Assembly: GCA_013397865.1 (NCBI GenBank)
Contig: VZTI01000620.1
Coordinates: forward strand, 194,678 to 258,677
From: Struthidea cinerea
Lineage: Eukaryota; Chordata; Aves; Passeriformes; Corcoracidae
Length of the DNA stretch: 64,000 nt
Direction: 5' to 3'
Position 1 is the first letter of the stretch, and each line of letters opens with the position of its first letter. Below are positions 1 through 13,500 of the stretch, piece after piece. The position numbers and the translations under genes are program-made. The notes under the pieces are model-generated. The model made no database searches. It was given only the letters and a program-made list of their open reading frames with translations, and was not told the DNA's origin.

Positions 1-612
1 CTCATTCAGTAGTGCCTCTTTCTCTTCCAATGGAGTGAGTCTGACCCCTGTGCATTGAATAGGATGCACAATGAAATACAAAAGAGTGTCTGTCATGACA
101 ATTTCTCCTCTGTTTTGAAGTGACAATGCAGCAGCCATCTCGTTTTGTTCTCCCTCATCTTGATAAAACACTAGATTTTTTTTTCTGTTCTTTCTTTCAT
201 AAATGCATTTAAAATTAATATGATGGATTGGGGAAAAAAATCTTTGATTCCTGAACTGATTCCACTATACGTATTGGATATGGCTTGAAAAAGAGGCAGC
301 ATTTCAGCCCTCAGGTGAAATGGTTAGATGAGAACTATATTTAATATCTGCTTACTATGATGAACTTCACCCTTGGTTTTCTTCCAAAGCTGGCTGGTGG
401 GAATCTAACAAGTCATCAGTAATTATCGTGTTGAATTTGCAAAAGATGGGTGAATGCCAGACCCTTAAAGAAGGAAAATGCAGTGCCCATACTTCTGAAA
501 GGAGGGGTAAAGAGCCAGAGAGTTGCAAAGGTGTCAGCTTAGTTTCAATTTCAGAAAAATTGTAGGGAAAGAAATCATCAAGCCAACTATTTTTAGGCAC
601 CCAGAATTAGAA

Positions 613-632
613 GGGGGGAGGGGGGGAGGGGG
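613..632 (+). repeat. G-rich run (G6-A-G7-A-G5)
   Basis: Twenty bases, of which eighteen are G. The spacing would permit a G-quadruplex on the plus strand. Confidence 0.9.
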
Positions 633-3600
633 AAAGCAAAAGGAAACATGGATTAGTCTGACAAGTCTTTCTTTTGCCAATCCTAATTGCCTCATGTGAC
701 AAGGAAACACTGTGATTGAAGGGAAGCAAAAGATGTCATATCTTGGCTTCTAGCAGTGTTTTGAATGACATGTTCATCATCCAACTGGGAACCACAAGAG
801 GCTGAGAGCGAAGATAGCTGGAAGACTGTAATCCAACCACAGTTATTCATGAGCCATTGCCAAAATGAAAGGGTAACTTGGGCAGACTCTTTGGAGTCTG
901 GAAATACTTAATATTTTCTTGACTGTTCTAGATGTCTTGACAGGGTATTCAAATTAAATTTGCAGACTACACAAAAAAAAAAAGGATCCTTGGGACTAAA
1001 TGGGGACCAGCTACTCTACTGAATGCAAGATTTAGAGATCAAAATGTTCTTGAGATTTGATGTGAAAAAGTATGATTCAGAGCCTTACATTTAGAGAAAA
1101 TAGCTACATAAATACACATAAGGGAACTGCAAAATGGTAGGATTTGGTGATTTGTGACTCAAATTCTGTCTGATCAACAACCTCAGGTTGCTGCAATAGC
1201 TGACTGGGATGCAGAGAAAAATGTCAAGCCAGCATGTCAGGTGAAAGGAGTCTCCTGGTACTGATACAGCCACAGCTCAGGTGTTTCAGGTTTTCAGCTT
1301 CACATTTCTGAGCAGTTGCCCAAAGATTACAGGAGAGATTAACCAGAGAGTTGAAGAAGGTTTGCTCTGAGGAAAGAAAAAAATCACATGAGGGACAGAA
1401 GTCTTTAGAGGTGTAAAAGGCAGCTTTGGAGGAGTGGGGAATCACCTCCACATTCACATGGGGAAGGTAAAGTACCAAGCTTAACAAGCAAGAGGTTCCC
1501 AAGTGAAAGAGAACATCTTCCCAAGCAACACCAAGGAAGGTTTCTCAGGGTGAAAATTAGAACCAGTTGCTTGAGAAAGTTGTGGAAACTCCTTTGAAAG
1601 AATTGGTGGGACAACACCCTGCCAGGAGTAATAGAGGCATTTCTGATTTTCCTTGGGCAGCAGGAGGGTCTATGATTTTAGGCAGGCCCAGTGGGATTGT
1701 TAACAACCAATGATCCCCACCTGGCCCTTCCTGGGGGATATAACTGCTCTGTGCTCCTTACCTAGAATCCCTGCTCTGTCCGGGGATTACCAAATCCCTG
1801 ATGGTGATTCTCAGAAGGGCAACTGAGCAGGAGATACCAACGTTGCAACTTGCCATTGCTTTTATTCAGGATGCATCTCTCCAAACAGGGTTTTACCTGG
1901 TAAAACTTTGCGTATGCTCTTCGTGTGTCTTCTCCCTTTTCCTTACTCATATTTATTCAACTGCTTAAATCAAGTTCTTTGGGTTCTTCCATTCCTAAGA
2001 TAAATAACACTTATTGCTTTCTGACTTCAATAGCCAAGCTAGTAAAAATCCAGTTGGTAGACTTAATTATTTTTAAGCTTTTATGAACTGAAGCAGGAGA
2101 GCAGACGGTTTTATGCTGATGTGCAGTCATTGGTGGTATATGAACATAACCTGTATCACATCCTGCCAGATGATGCTTTATTGTTGTTATTGTCATTTAT
2201 TGTTTAGACTAACAGGAAGTGCTGCCACTGTTTGTTTAAAATCAAATTTAGTAATTCTGCATTGATCTGGAAGAAAACTATTTAGAAGAAAAACGTGACA
2301 TTTACAGCAACAGTAAAGAACTTTAAAGCTATGCTAACAACCTAGCCTAGACTATGCCATTTTTAATGAATCTGCTGTTATTTACTTACATTATTTTATG
2401 GTAATACACATGCAGAAACTATTCTGGAGCTTAGAAGAAAGCTCTAAAGTATCATTAAAAACACTGCTCTGAGGTATCATTGCATATATCTACTTGTATC
2501 TAAAGGAATTAAAAAAATGTAGATTCTTACCAGAAGCTTAAAATCTAGCAGCTATATAACTTCTTAGATAAACAGAAGTCAGCAGCATATGGCTCAGAGT
2601 GATGATTCTCAGGAACCAGCACTTCCCTGCATCACTAATACCAATCTAAGCTCAGAGGTAACATTGCTGGTATGAGAATCCCCCATTCAGCCTATTTGTT
2701 ATTGCTCTTTCTACATCATGGCAACAACATAGAGGCCATCCACCCTTTGCTTGAATTCCCCAAATTAATTTTCTTGGCAGCCCTAAAGCTACACCAAAAC
2801 TTTGCCCAAACCAAGAGGAGTTTAGTGGGGCTGGGACAGCCTTGTCTGTCCTGATGTCGTGACAGACCAAGGTCTTAGACCTTCTTATCTGAAGTGTGAG
2901 TGACTTGACCTTAACCTGGGAAGATGCTCCATCCATTTGAATATGGGATTTAGGAAGTGTGAATGAGTATAGAGGGAAAGAGGAAAAAATCTACCCTGCT
3001 ATAGCCATATTCCCCAATAAACTTCCCAGCAAGAAAAGCATTAGTAGCTCCACAGCCTCAGATGCTGGAGGGTTTCAGAGTCATACAGTGGACTGGAGAA
3101 TGTTTAATAGTATGTGAAAATTTCTAGCATTACTGTGCTCTTTCAACAAATGAGTCCTTTAGCCTGTAGCCAATGTACCTCTGTCCTTTTGGATCTTGTG
3201 AGACTGCAAGGTCTTTGGGGTAGTAATTTTATCTCCTTGGTAAAATTTCCTGCACACCTTAACATATGATTTAAAAATAATGATATGGCCAAAGGACTTC
3301 AGTGTCTTCCAAGCTGCACACATTTAGGACAGCTAAGTTTTAACTGGCATTGCTCAAAGCACAATTTAATCCACATTTCACATCCTTGTTCTAGAAAAGT
3401 CTGTTTAAGGGTTATTGCAGAAAAGTAGGGTTAGCTAATTATGAATCTAGTTGTCACATAGGAAAAAGGGGCCCTACAGACCTTCTGGCTGTTGACGACA
3501 AGTAACACTGCAAGGGAGACCAACAAACTTGTAATAAAGGGGAGGGCAACGGGTGCAAGGTTAGGTCTCTAGCAGCCTCTGGTGGCTGTTCAAATAGAGA

Positions 3601-6600
3601 TTTGTTATTTTTTTATGTTCATGGTTACACAAACCCTTTAATTTGATTTTTTTTAAATTTTGCTTTCATGCATTAATATGAATAATTTATGTGTTTTGAA
3701 AAAAGTATCTTTGCTTATAAAATCTCTGGTATCTCTGAAAATCTATTGTTTTGTTGGAAGCTTTTTAATAGAAGAGGTCACCTAAATACATTGGTTAAGC
3801 AAGCAGCATCTAGGTTAGAGGTAGTCATGGTAAGTGACTAATTACAAAGGTTAATTCAAATGGTTTTGAACGCAGATTTTCGGGTTGACTATTATCAGTG
3901 TAAGCTATATCAATACACTGCCTTGTAAATTAATAGCCCTGCCTTTTAATTTTATTGAATAATATTTTTTCATAATAGCAGTAAAACACTACAGGCAGTA
4001 GATTCCTACAGGATTATTTATCAGCTTTATGTCTCATGTCACCCCTGGAAAATGCTGTAATTTTTGCTGGGCTGTATTTCTTAACCATTCCAGCTGTCAC
4101 CCACTGCAATTGCTGTAGTAAAGACTGCAAACCACTAAACATTGCAGCTCCTGTTTACACAGACTCCTAATTTTCTAGCACAGTCCCGTTTTAGTAGTCA
4201 AATTTTCCATGTTTGGCCTATCCACACAGGAATGAGTGTCTGGAACAGAACAATGCCCCATTAAGCTACTTTTTCCCAAGGAGAAAAGGTAGGGATGGTT
4301 AGAACACTCTTCTGTGCATGTAAACTGATCCAAGTGTTTAGACACATAACTGCTGGCACAGAACTCTGCCTGTGAGTCCTGTGTACTGCCCCAAGACATT
4401 CACACTGCTCATTTCAAGGGAAATTAGAAAGGTGAAAGTCTGTTCACCACTAAAACTGTGCCATTCAGTATGCCTTTGAAATGTCATCAAAATCCTACCT
4501 TGAACGGGATACTTGCAGGGCTGGGTCAAGACAGTGTGGCAAGGGTCATGTCCTTTTCATCTTAGCCCTAAAACCTAAACCTAACACGTGGTCTAATTCC
4601 TCTCTCCTCTAAAAGAGGCATCTGTCACTCCCCCACACACATGGAATTTGTTCTGCTCCTGTTTCCTGCCCAGACATAAAGAGTGGCTTATGTTTTGTTG
4701 ACTAAGTCAACCTGACCTCTGTTCGATTTTTATAATCAAGGTATTTCAGTGAACATTTCTCCCTAAAACTGTACACGAGATGATTAATAAAAGAAGGCTT
4801 TAAGGACTTCCTAACATAATCTTCTGATCTGGTTTTATTTTTCCTTTGCCTCCGAAGATAGGGTATTTTTAAAAGCAGCCAAACATTTCAAATTGACCTT
4901 TTCTTTACATTCACGGGTCATTGAATAGTAAGCCCTTCAGACAATCCTAAAAATGCTTGATTGTAAGGCAGTAAAATTGTGTAACTTAGAAAACATGCAT
5001 TGCATATGCACAGAAGAAAACCATGTATGTTTCTAAATAGGAACTATAAATACAAATATATCTGCTGATACTGGTTCTTAAAATTTCTTCTAGCATAGAT
5101 CATATGGGCAAAAGTCCTCATTAGAACAATGACAGGAGAATTGGAGCTTTGCAACATGGAGCTAGAGAGACTCAAACCTCCCTTTCTGTAACATGGCCCA
5201 AGAGGAATTCCACTTTACAGAGCAGTGTGCCACTTCTCGACTCTTTCACAAGATTGTAACAGCAGGTGTATAACCACAGTGAGACAGAAACAACCTTTGG
5301 CACCCCAGATTAGAAGAACACGACCTGCCTGGTTTTAGGTTGGAAGTGTTAAACCTATGGGTATGCCTACAGCATCGCTGCAACGGCACATGGAAGGGAA
5401 AGCTTGGAATATTATCCTGTGGCTGACATATCAATTATTAAAGGAACTTTCATTTTTTAGACACTGGTGGAGGATGAGATTTCCAATGAGAGTCTGTAAT
5501 GAGTTTTACATACACGAGGTCACCCTGTGTGCTGTGCAGTGCTGGGAGAATTAAGGGTAGTGGTGTTGGCCCAGGGGGGAAGGAAAGTGAAATTGTTGCA
5601 GAGGGAAGATCTTTGGGCAGGAAAAAGGCCAGAGTTAGCACCAATAGTGCACCTGAAAGAAACCATTATTTCAAGAGCTACTGAAGTATTTTGTTCTTCC
5701 TTACTAATCTAGGTGATATAATGAGGTCATATGGTGATCCAGCAGTCACAGCCTTACAAGAAAACCACTAATCCTACACCTTACTCCTAGTCACACAACT
5801 TGTGTGGTGTTGTTCAACATCCAAAAGCTATTTTTATTGCTGTCTAGAGCCTATGCAAAATCATGTTCCATTTTCTTTTGTTTCCTTAAAGAAGAAAAGG
5901 TAGAGACCACTGACTTCTTAGTCCTAGTAATGGTTTGTCTGATGGAGGATATGAAGCCGTTCTTTAAAATATGTATCTGCATAGAAGTATTTTGTTTTGA
6001 AACAGCCTGATTTTAAGTGTGACCTGAGAAAAGAGCCTTAGCAATTAAATATCATGGAGCACAAGTGTGGGAACAACTAAATTACATTTTCTTGACAAGA
6101 AAAAATTTCATCAAAAGCATGTTTACCTACTCAAAATTTAAGCTAGAAGTGTGAAAACCACTTGCAGGCAGCTGTGGGTGTTGTAAAGATCTATGCACAA
6201 AGGACCTGCTCTTGTTGCAGCATTGTCCTGCCAGCCAGTAAAATCGCTGTTCAGGGGAAGCAGCCCCTCCAGAAGACTGTCACAAAAGGCCTCGCTGTGC
6301 AAGCAAACACGAGCAAGCTTGTCTACTCTGCCATCTGTTACTGAGACCTCCTGTGACTGCTGAATCATTTGCTTCCCTTGGCTTATTTAAGGTTCTTAGC
6401 TGGCATCTTCAGAAACGAGGGTTTGCTTGTCTCTCTGTCAGGGTGCGAGTGAGGATTACAAACTGGCATTTTCTGTCACAGTCAGACTGGAATAGAGAAA
6501 CAAGAAGACAAATGTGTCAAGCCTTGGTTGTTGAAAGTTTGGGTTGGAGAAAGAAGAGACTGAATTTAATATGAGCATTAGTCTTGAAGAAGAGGGGGAA

Positions 6601-7191
6601 CAGGAGCAAGAGTTGAAAGCCTCCAGCCTGCTGTTTTGCAGGCACAGAGAAAGGAAAATCTGAGCAGCAGCTGATTGAGACAGCTGAGCAAAGAAGCTAC
6701 AAGGTAAAAATAGCAGCAAGCTGTCAATTAATCTGCCAGTGTTGGGCAGGAGTGAGAAAACAGCATGAGGCATTGGGAGAAGCCGAGTCAGGGATGCTGT
6801 GTGGGGAAGGGGAGGCAGCTGCTGGAGTTGTTTCGCTGTGAGCCATGAAGAGGAGCAGATTTGGGGCTGGATTTCTACGCTCAGATACAATTCCGGAGAG
6901 ACAACTCAAGTCTCACTTTATCGCAACTTCAAACTGAATATTTGTGTGATTGGGACCCTTTTATCACCAAGACATTCACAGTTATTTTATGCACTTCCTT
7001 AGAAGGGACATTTGCAGATTCCTGAAGTGCCCTCTGGAGCACAGTCTGTCTACCCCAAGGAACAGGGATGTCACCCACCACTGCCCTGCCACAGCCACTG
7101 AAACACATCACTTCTAAATGAGGTGTGCAGCACAGGAGGTGCCAAACCCTCTGGAGTACTGTCAGTGCCACAGGGCTGGGTGTCATGGATT

Positions 7192-7231
7192 TTTTGTTCA
7201 TTGAGTAATGCTTTTGCTCATTGAGTGATGA
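7192..7231 (+). repeat. Two-unit 20-bp direct repeat
   Basis: Units ttttgttcattgagtaatgc and ttttgctcattgagtgatga are adjacent and agree at 17 of 20 positions. Confidence 0.8.
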
Positions 7232-10200
7232 CTGCAGTGCACAGGCATATCTGATGGATGGCCTGCTCAGCATGCTGATGGGCCAAGGACTGAGCTCCGT
7301 CTGTGTTTTGTTTGTTCTTTCATGAATGTCAATACTAGTGAAGGGTTTTGCATCGAGAGTCTCAAGCTGTTTATTTACGCAGTGAGAATAACATAAATAT
7401 TTTGAAGTGTGGCTCAAACCAGCCTTCAGCAGAGACAGTAGATAGGCTCAGCAGAAAAAGTATGGTATGAGCAACTAGGGTGTCATCTGTGATTGACTCC
7501 AATTGCAGCTGCTGTGAACTGGGGTGTTTGAACCCGTGGTCCTAATTGTGCTGCACACATTCTTGGATAAAAAGTTCTATAAAAATGCCAGGAGTAGCTA
7601 TTCTGTATTTTTAATTGTATTTTATCTATACCTCTTCACTTTTGCTGTTCCTGAACTGCCTGAGGTGAAAAAGTCAGCCTGTGCCTGTTCAGAGAAAAAG
7701 GTGCAGCTGTGGTTGCTGTTGAACTCAAGTTTGTAATTTAAGAGCAGGATGCAGGGATGGAGTGGGCAGGACCCTTCCTCAGTCTGCAGCTCTGCACGTG
7801 CACTGCCCTTGTGGCTCAGTGCTTGCTAATTCCCTGGGCAGCAGTTTGGCTCACACTGGCTCCACACCAGCTTCTCTAAACCCCCAGCCCAGCCCATCCC
7901 CACTGCAGCAGAGCCAGCCTGGCACCACCCCTGGCTTCTGGCACCAAGGGTTTGTAGGGAATGTGGGTAACATCACAACATCCACAAATCAGAGCTGGGG
8001 AATGCAATCCCCTGTTCTGCAGGAGGCAGAAATAGCTCTCAGAAAAGAGGCCCTGACCCCACAGGCAGGGTGGGTCTGACAGTGTGTATTTGGGCATACC
8101 CCAGGAAAGAAGCTATCCCAGTGCTGCCAGACATCCTGCATGAGTGCTGAGGATTGGCCTCAGAAGCTCAGAAGCAAAGCAGCTGCATCCCCCAGCATCA
8201 CACCTCAGCCTGCAGCAGGCAGGACGTGTTTAGCTCCATGAACATAACTCTGCTCCTGGCTTGGGACAGCTCTCCTGGTACCACCAGCTCTGGCATCAGC
8301 TCTGCTCTGCCCGTGACTTCTGCCAGCCAGGAGGTGGGGAGTGGCTTAGCAGGGCTCTCTCCCTTCCACGCAAAGGCACCTATCCTACTCCTTTGGGAGA
8401 TGGATTAATTTCTGCTGTTTAAAAGGCAGAAGCAAAAGCTGGCCCTGATGGGCTGTGAAGATGGAGAGCTTTTTAGAGATATCTGTAATAACAAAATCCA
8501 TCTCACCCTAAACATTTGAGACACTGCGGCCAAGCAAGAGGCTAGCGAGGCAGCATGGTCTCTCCCTTCAGAAACCTTGTAGCACAGAACAGGGGAGCAC
8601 GTTTCTCTAGTCCAGAGATCAAAACAGCTTTCACTTCTCCTTGTGATTTTATTCTATGGCTATTTAAGAGCTGGGCCAAGTGGCCATCATTTGGATGCAC
8701 ATGCCTTTGCTATTAAGGGATCCAGCTTATAGGTGTGGAGAACTTGCCTTAGGTTGGCTGTCAGTACCAAAATCTCTCTCTTCCTGCTCTATGCCCATCT
8801 GCCTTTGCAGGGCAGCTGAGCTACTGATGGGGTGTCTCCTGGACTTGGTAGAGAACAGCCTGCAGCAGACAGCAGTCAGTGGCCAAGTTATCCCAAAACA
8901 TCGAGCTCTGATACGCAGAATCCTTGCAGCAGTGCAGGGAGTGCTCACTACATTTGTGTACTCTGGTTGTCTCATGGGCTGTGTACAAAAACTAGAGAGA
9001 TTTAAGTGTTAAGCATTTCAGTGATTAAACATAAATCACAATTTTATTCACTGGCTTGTTGCAATAATCTCAAAAAAGAGTTCTTCCTGTCTCTTACTTG
9101 TCCTTATGGAAGACCTATAAGGTGAAATTTGAGCTATTTCTGTTTCTTATTAATTAGGAGAAGTAACAAATGCAGAGAAAAGATGCCTTGCTCAGAGTTT
9201 AGAGATGACTCCCTGCGGCTTCCCTGGGAAGTGAATGGTCCCAGACACCCAATTATCTTGATGACACACACACCTGGTTAGAAAACTCTCATCACCAACG
9301 CATGAGGATCAGTGGCCGTAGTGAACACTTGGCTATATCAATACCTGTTGCATCAGGGGTGTGTATGGAGTGGCTACTCTGCTTATAAATTGGTGTGGCC
9401 ACCATGGCTTAAAATCGAGGAGTTATGGGTGCAGTTCAGAGTGCATCTTTGTCTTGAACTTTGAAAGCCACAGTGCCCATGATCCTTGTTCAACCCTGAA
9501 GACTCATGCGAAGACATGCCAGCAAGATGAGGGCCTCAGCTGGTGTTGAATTACCAGCGCAGAGTGCCCCATCTGCCACTGAAATACAGCTGCATGGTGC
9601 AAAGTGACAAGCACTTGGTGGCTGCTTCCTCTCACAAATGTCCACAGGATTTCAATCACAAAAAAAATATTTGTGCTGTCCATACGGCTGCAATTCATTG
9701 GCCATTAATCTCCCAGTGTTTACATGCTGATTCCTCCAAAGCCTAATCTCAGCCTGCTGCTGTCAAGCCACTGCTTGGAGAAAAAACAAGACCAACCTTG
9801 CACTCCCAAGGACTCTCTCAGTCTCTAGGCAATAAACAAGTGTGAGGCCATAAGTCAGACATGTTGTCAAGTCATAGGAACTGTGTCATTTTTACCAGCT
9901 TCCCACATGTCAGTCTGGACACCCAAAGGGATCCTCACAGCAGTTCTTCCTCTGCTTCCCTTGTAGTTGCCACTTAACAGGGACTGAAGAGGAAGAGCTT
10001 TCAGCTCTATCCCGTTTATCTCCTTCACAATCAGGCAGTCAACTGAAACACAGGGGCTTGCAAGTTTTTTTCTGATAAGGAGAAACTGATGAAGAAAAGG
10101 GGCATCTGTGACATGAAATCCAATTATCCTGAAGACAGCAGGAGAGAGGATATCAGGTCCTCATTCCCTGTTTCAGCCAGGGCTCCTATCCCCAAGGACT

Positions 10201-10248
10201 CACTCCACAATGCCTAGCCAACCAAACTCTCATACCAGCATTTGCCAT

Positions 10249-10386
10249 GTCATGCTTTTCACTTCTTGAGTTGTGCCAAGGAAGGCTTAGATTAGGTATT
10301 TGGGAAAATTTCTTCTCGTCATGCTTTTCACTTCTTGAGTTGTGCCAAGGAAGGCTTAGATTAGGTATTTGGGAAAATTTCTTCTC
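10249..10386 (+). repeat. Exact 69-bp tandem duplication (two units)
   Basis: Units 10249-10317 and 10318-10386 are identical base for base and directly adjacent. Each begins gtcatgcttttcacttcttg and ends tcttctc. The unit covers the junction between unique flanking sequence and the CR1 3' fragment. Confidence 0.98.
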
Positions 10387-10548
10387 CAAAAGGGTTGTCA
10401 AGCATGGGAGCAGGCTGCCCTGGACAGCTGGGTGACCATCCCTGGAGGTACTTCAAAGACAGGTGGATGTGGCGCTCAGGGACATGGTTTAGTGGTGGAC
10501 TTGGCAGTGCTGGGTTAATGATTCCAACCTAAATGATTCTGTGATTCT
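10265..10548 (+). mobile_element. CR1 LINE 3' end, plus orientation, rearranged
   Basis: CR1 3' fragment with ttgagttgtgccaaggaagg, 'caggctgccctgg', 'gggacatggtttagtggtgg' and the tail attctgtgattc. It carries an exact 69-bp tandem duplication at its left end. Compared with the copy at 55800-56552, it also lacks about 28 bp just before the tail, between 'gggttaatg' and 'ttccaacct'. Confidence 0.92.
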
Positions 10549-13500
10549 CCATGGTTCATATGGGCTGTTCTCAGCCAGGTGTGCCCTTAGTGTGGGCAAC
10601 CTTTTACACAGAGCAATGGTTACACTGCATAAAATAAAGTTTTTAAAGCGGTACTTCATAAATGAAGGATAATGGTTCTCCCTTGTCTCCTGGACTCCAG
10701 TTTTAACAGGTCCAAAAGGAATCCATTTTCCCATTTGCAGTCATTTGAGCTCAGCAGCTGCAGTCCAGCTTGTACATGTGGCAAATTACCCCAGTGTATT
10801 GTCCCACTGGGGTTTTGTAGGAGGGAACTACATATGCACAACCCTTTTCTGCCTCCCTGTTCTCAGAACTCTTCCACCTTGTTCCTCAACGTCTTTAGAA
10901 GCCTAGTTTGGTTTTGCTTTTTAGTTTTAAATTATAGTCCTTTCAAAGTGGAAATTGGTCAGGGATTGACGCCACAGTTCAACTCCAGGAGGGGGAAAGT
11001 GGGCAGAGACCTGTTAAATCTCCCTACTCAGACCTCTTTTTTTTTTATGTTGGGTTCAATTTGCTGGTTAGTTTGCTAGCTGAACAGTTGTATTTTAGAT
11101 GCTTGAAAACGTATCTAGTTTGCCAGCAGAGCTGATCAGCATGGCCCTGTATGTGACCTACTGCTGTTTCCAGCAGCAAAAATCATTTGCTTGTGTAGCT
11201 CAGGCCCATTCTTAAAACTTAATAGGCTCTGTCACCAAAGGTGTTTTACCAACAAGCAAAATGTAATTATCACTTTTCCAAAGTTGAAACACTTCTTTGG
11301 CATCTTGTTTGACCTTCTAATGAGAATAAATATGTAAGTAAATGTTGCATTTTTTGGAGGTAACAGTCAAATATATTAAGCAATTATTGCTGAGAGTAAA
11401 TTTAAGCATTTGCAAAGGGGCCCTCTCTACTCTTAGTGCCAGTAGTATTCTACCTGATATTCAGGACAATTTATTTTATAATTAAATTATAAGAGGATAT
11501 GGTGTTATTTTTTCTTACATGACACTGAAAAGTGGATCACTTATCAAATCCTACAAAAAACTGGGTACTGAATCCTGACAAAGTCCAGGGTGGTTTCATT
11601 TCTTTCTTCTAGAGTGAAAACATACCTATGATCTGCACCCCCTCAAGCAGAAACTGCTACAAGATGACTCTAGGCATGCTGACCTCTCTGGCACCCACAG
11701 CTGATGATCATCTCCACTTGGCACACTAATTAATTGCTAGAGTAATTAACTGGAAGCCACATAATCAATGCCAGATGTTTTGGAGTTGTTTCATTTTGGA
11801 TTGCGACTGCTACTGGGTTCCAAACTTATAATCCTGAATGTTTTTCGCAGGGAAGGCCAAACTCTTCATCATCCAGCCACAGCACTTCATCAGCCACTGT
11901 TTGTATTCTTCCAGCCCAAAGCTGGGGCTGTATGACCTCACCACCCCGCACCATCACTTCTGGTTGAACATCAGTGAGTTTGGGTGAGATTGGAAACTAT
12001 TGGTTAACTTTCTATTTCCCTGTGCATCTTCCTCAAAGAGATGTTTCTGCCTTGGGAAGAAGCAAAGCAATATGTCAGAGTTGGTGTATTTACAGCTAAT
12101 ATTTAGACACATGTGATATTTATAAAGGAGAACAGTGAGGGATGGGAGGTGGTATTTGTGTCAGTACTGTGGTTGCCATCTGGGGAGAAAGTTCTGTGGC
12201 TTCTTCAGGTTTCATTGAACATTTCAGAGCAGAGATTTCTCCTTTTTTACTTATTTAAATGATGATCATTATCTGCTCACAAGTTTAACACCAATTGTTT
12301 TTTTATGTTCCCTCCACACTAGGGTAAAAATGGTACTTTTTTCACTGGTCTTGAACTACTTTTCATAGACATAGTTACATAGTGTGCCAAATATGGCCTT
12401 GCTAAATTTATCCCAATATGGGCTTTAATTACCTTGTCTACTTACTGGAAATTAACCAAAAGCAGTGGAATTTTGTTGGGGAACTGATTTCTTCTTAACA
12501 CCCTGTCTATAGTCCATCAGAGACATTGACAAAAGTTTATCAGACACAGGTGTGACTGATTTAAGGGGGAGGGGGAGTATTTGTTCTTTTAGTTGCATCT
12601 CTTCAACATTGTGAATGCAGTGTGGTTTCCTGTGAGCCAGCAGCTGGTGGTGTTTTATTTTACACTGTTAATGTGCTTTCCCTCCTGGGAACCCTGGGTT
12701 CTTGCACCCTCAATCCTTCCTGGCCTCCTCCCCTCCAAACACTCTCTCAATCTATTTTTATGGAAGTGCCATGGCATTGCACTGCAGTTAAGGGATATTC
12801 TTTCTGTCTTTTCTACTTTACAGCCAGAGCGACAGCAGTCCTCTCAAGGTACTGTTCCTTGGTGATACAGTTTTTAGTTTGTTTCTTTCTATCAGTTCTA
12901 TTTGAACTGTTTGGCATTTATTTATTTTTATTGTTGGACAATTTCTTTGGCTGAATTTCCTTAATGGACTGCTGGGATCTGCACTGTTCCTTCCCCTAGT
13001 TTCAGCATAATTTTTCATACTTCTTACATTGTGACAGAGATACTGTCGTGGGGTTGACAGTCCTGGCAGATGTCTGTGACTGGCTCAAGTGTTCCTCAAC
13101 ACCTGCTGATTTTTTTCCTCCTGTTTCTAGTTTAAATAATCCCCCATAACCTTGTCAGTTTTCTGTGCCAGCTCACTTGTTCTACTTTCTTTAAGGTGGA
13201 ACTATTCCTCACAAACTTTCTCTTCCCAAATAATTCCAGTGAGACCATTACATTCATATTTCCCTCTTCATGCTGCTTTTATTTCATTAATTCAGACACT
13301 GATAATCTACCTAGCTGATTCGGTTGTTGATTGTCTCTGTTAATAATCAAGTAATTTATGGGGTTTTTTTTTACATTTTAAAAAGTGGTAGGAACTGCAG
13401 CCAACCATCATTCTCTATGCACTAGATTATAGGAAAAATCTCCCAAGAGCAACATCACAATTCACTATCAGCTATCATGAGCAAGCTAAGTAAGCTAAAT

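Larger units (their letters stand above)
1..10248. other. Intergenic, downstream of CFAP47
   Basis: No supported gene. I see the G-rich run at 613-632, the 20-bp repeat at 7192-7231 and a GC-richer block at about 7740-8420 without splice or family support. An unexplained minus-strand open frame lies at 6929-7417. No tRNA, rRNA or CRISPR is seen. Confidence 0.6.

Noticed and set aside
6456..6890. 144-codon minus-strand open frame
   Set aside because: Low-complexity Ser/Leu/Gln composition, no family resemblance and no splice signals.
13036..13090. Sequence reminiscent of the start of an avian endogenous-retrovirus LTR (ctgtcgtggggttgacag)
   Set aside because: The similarity is limited to a few bases; there is no second LTR, primer-binding site or internal region.
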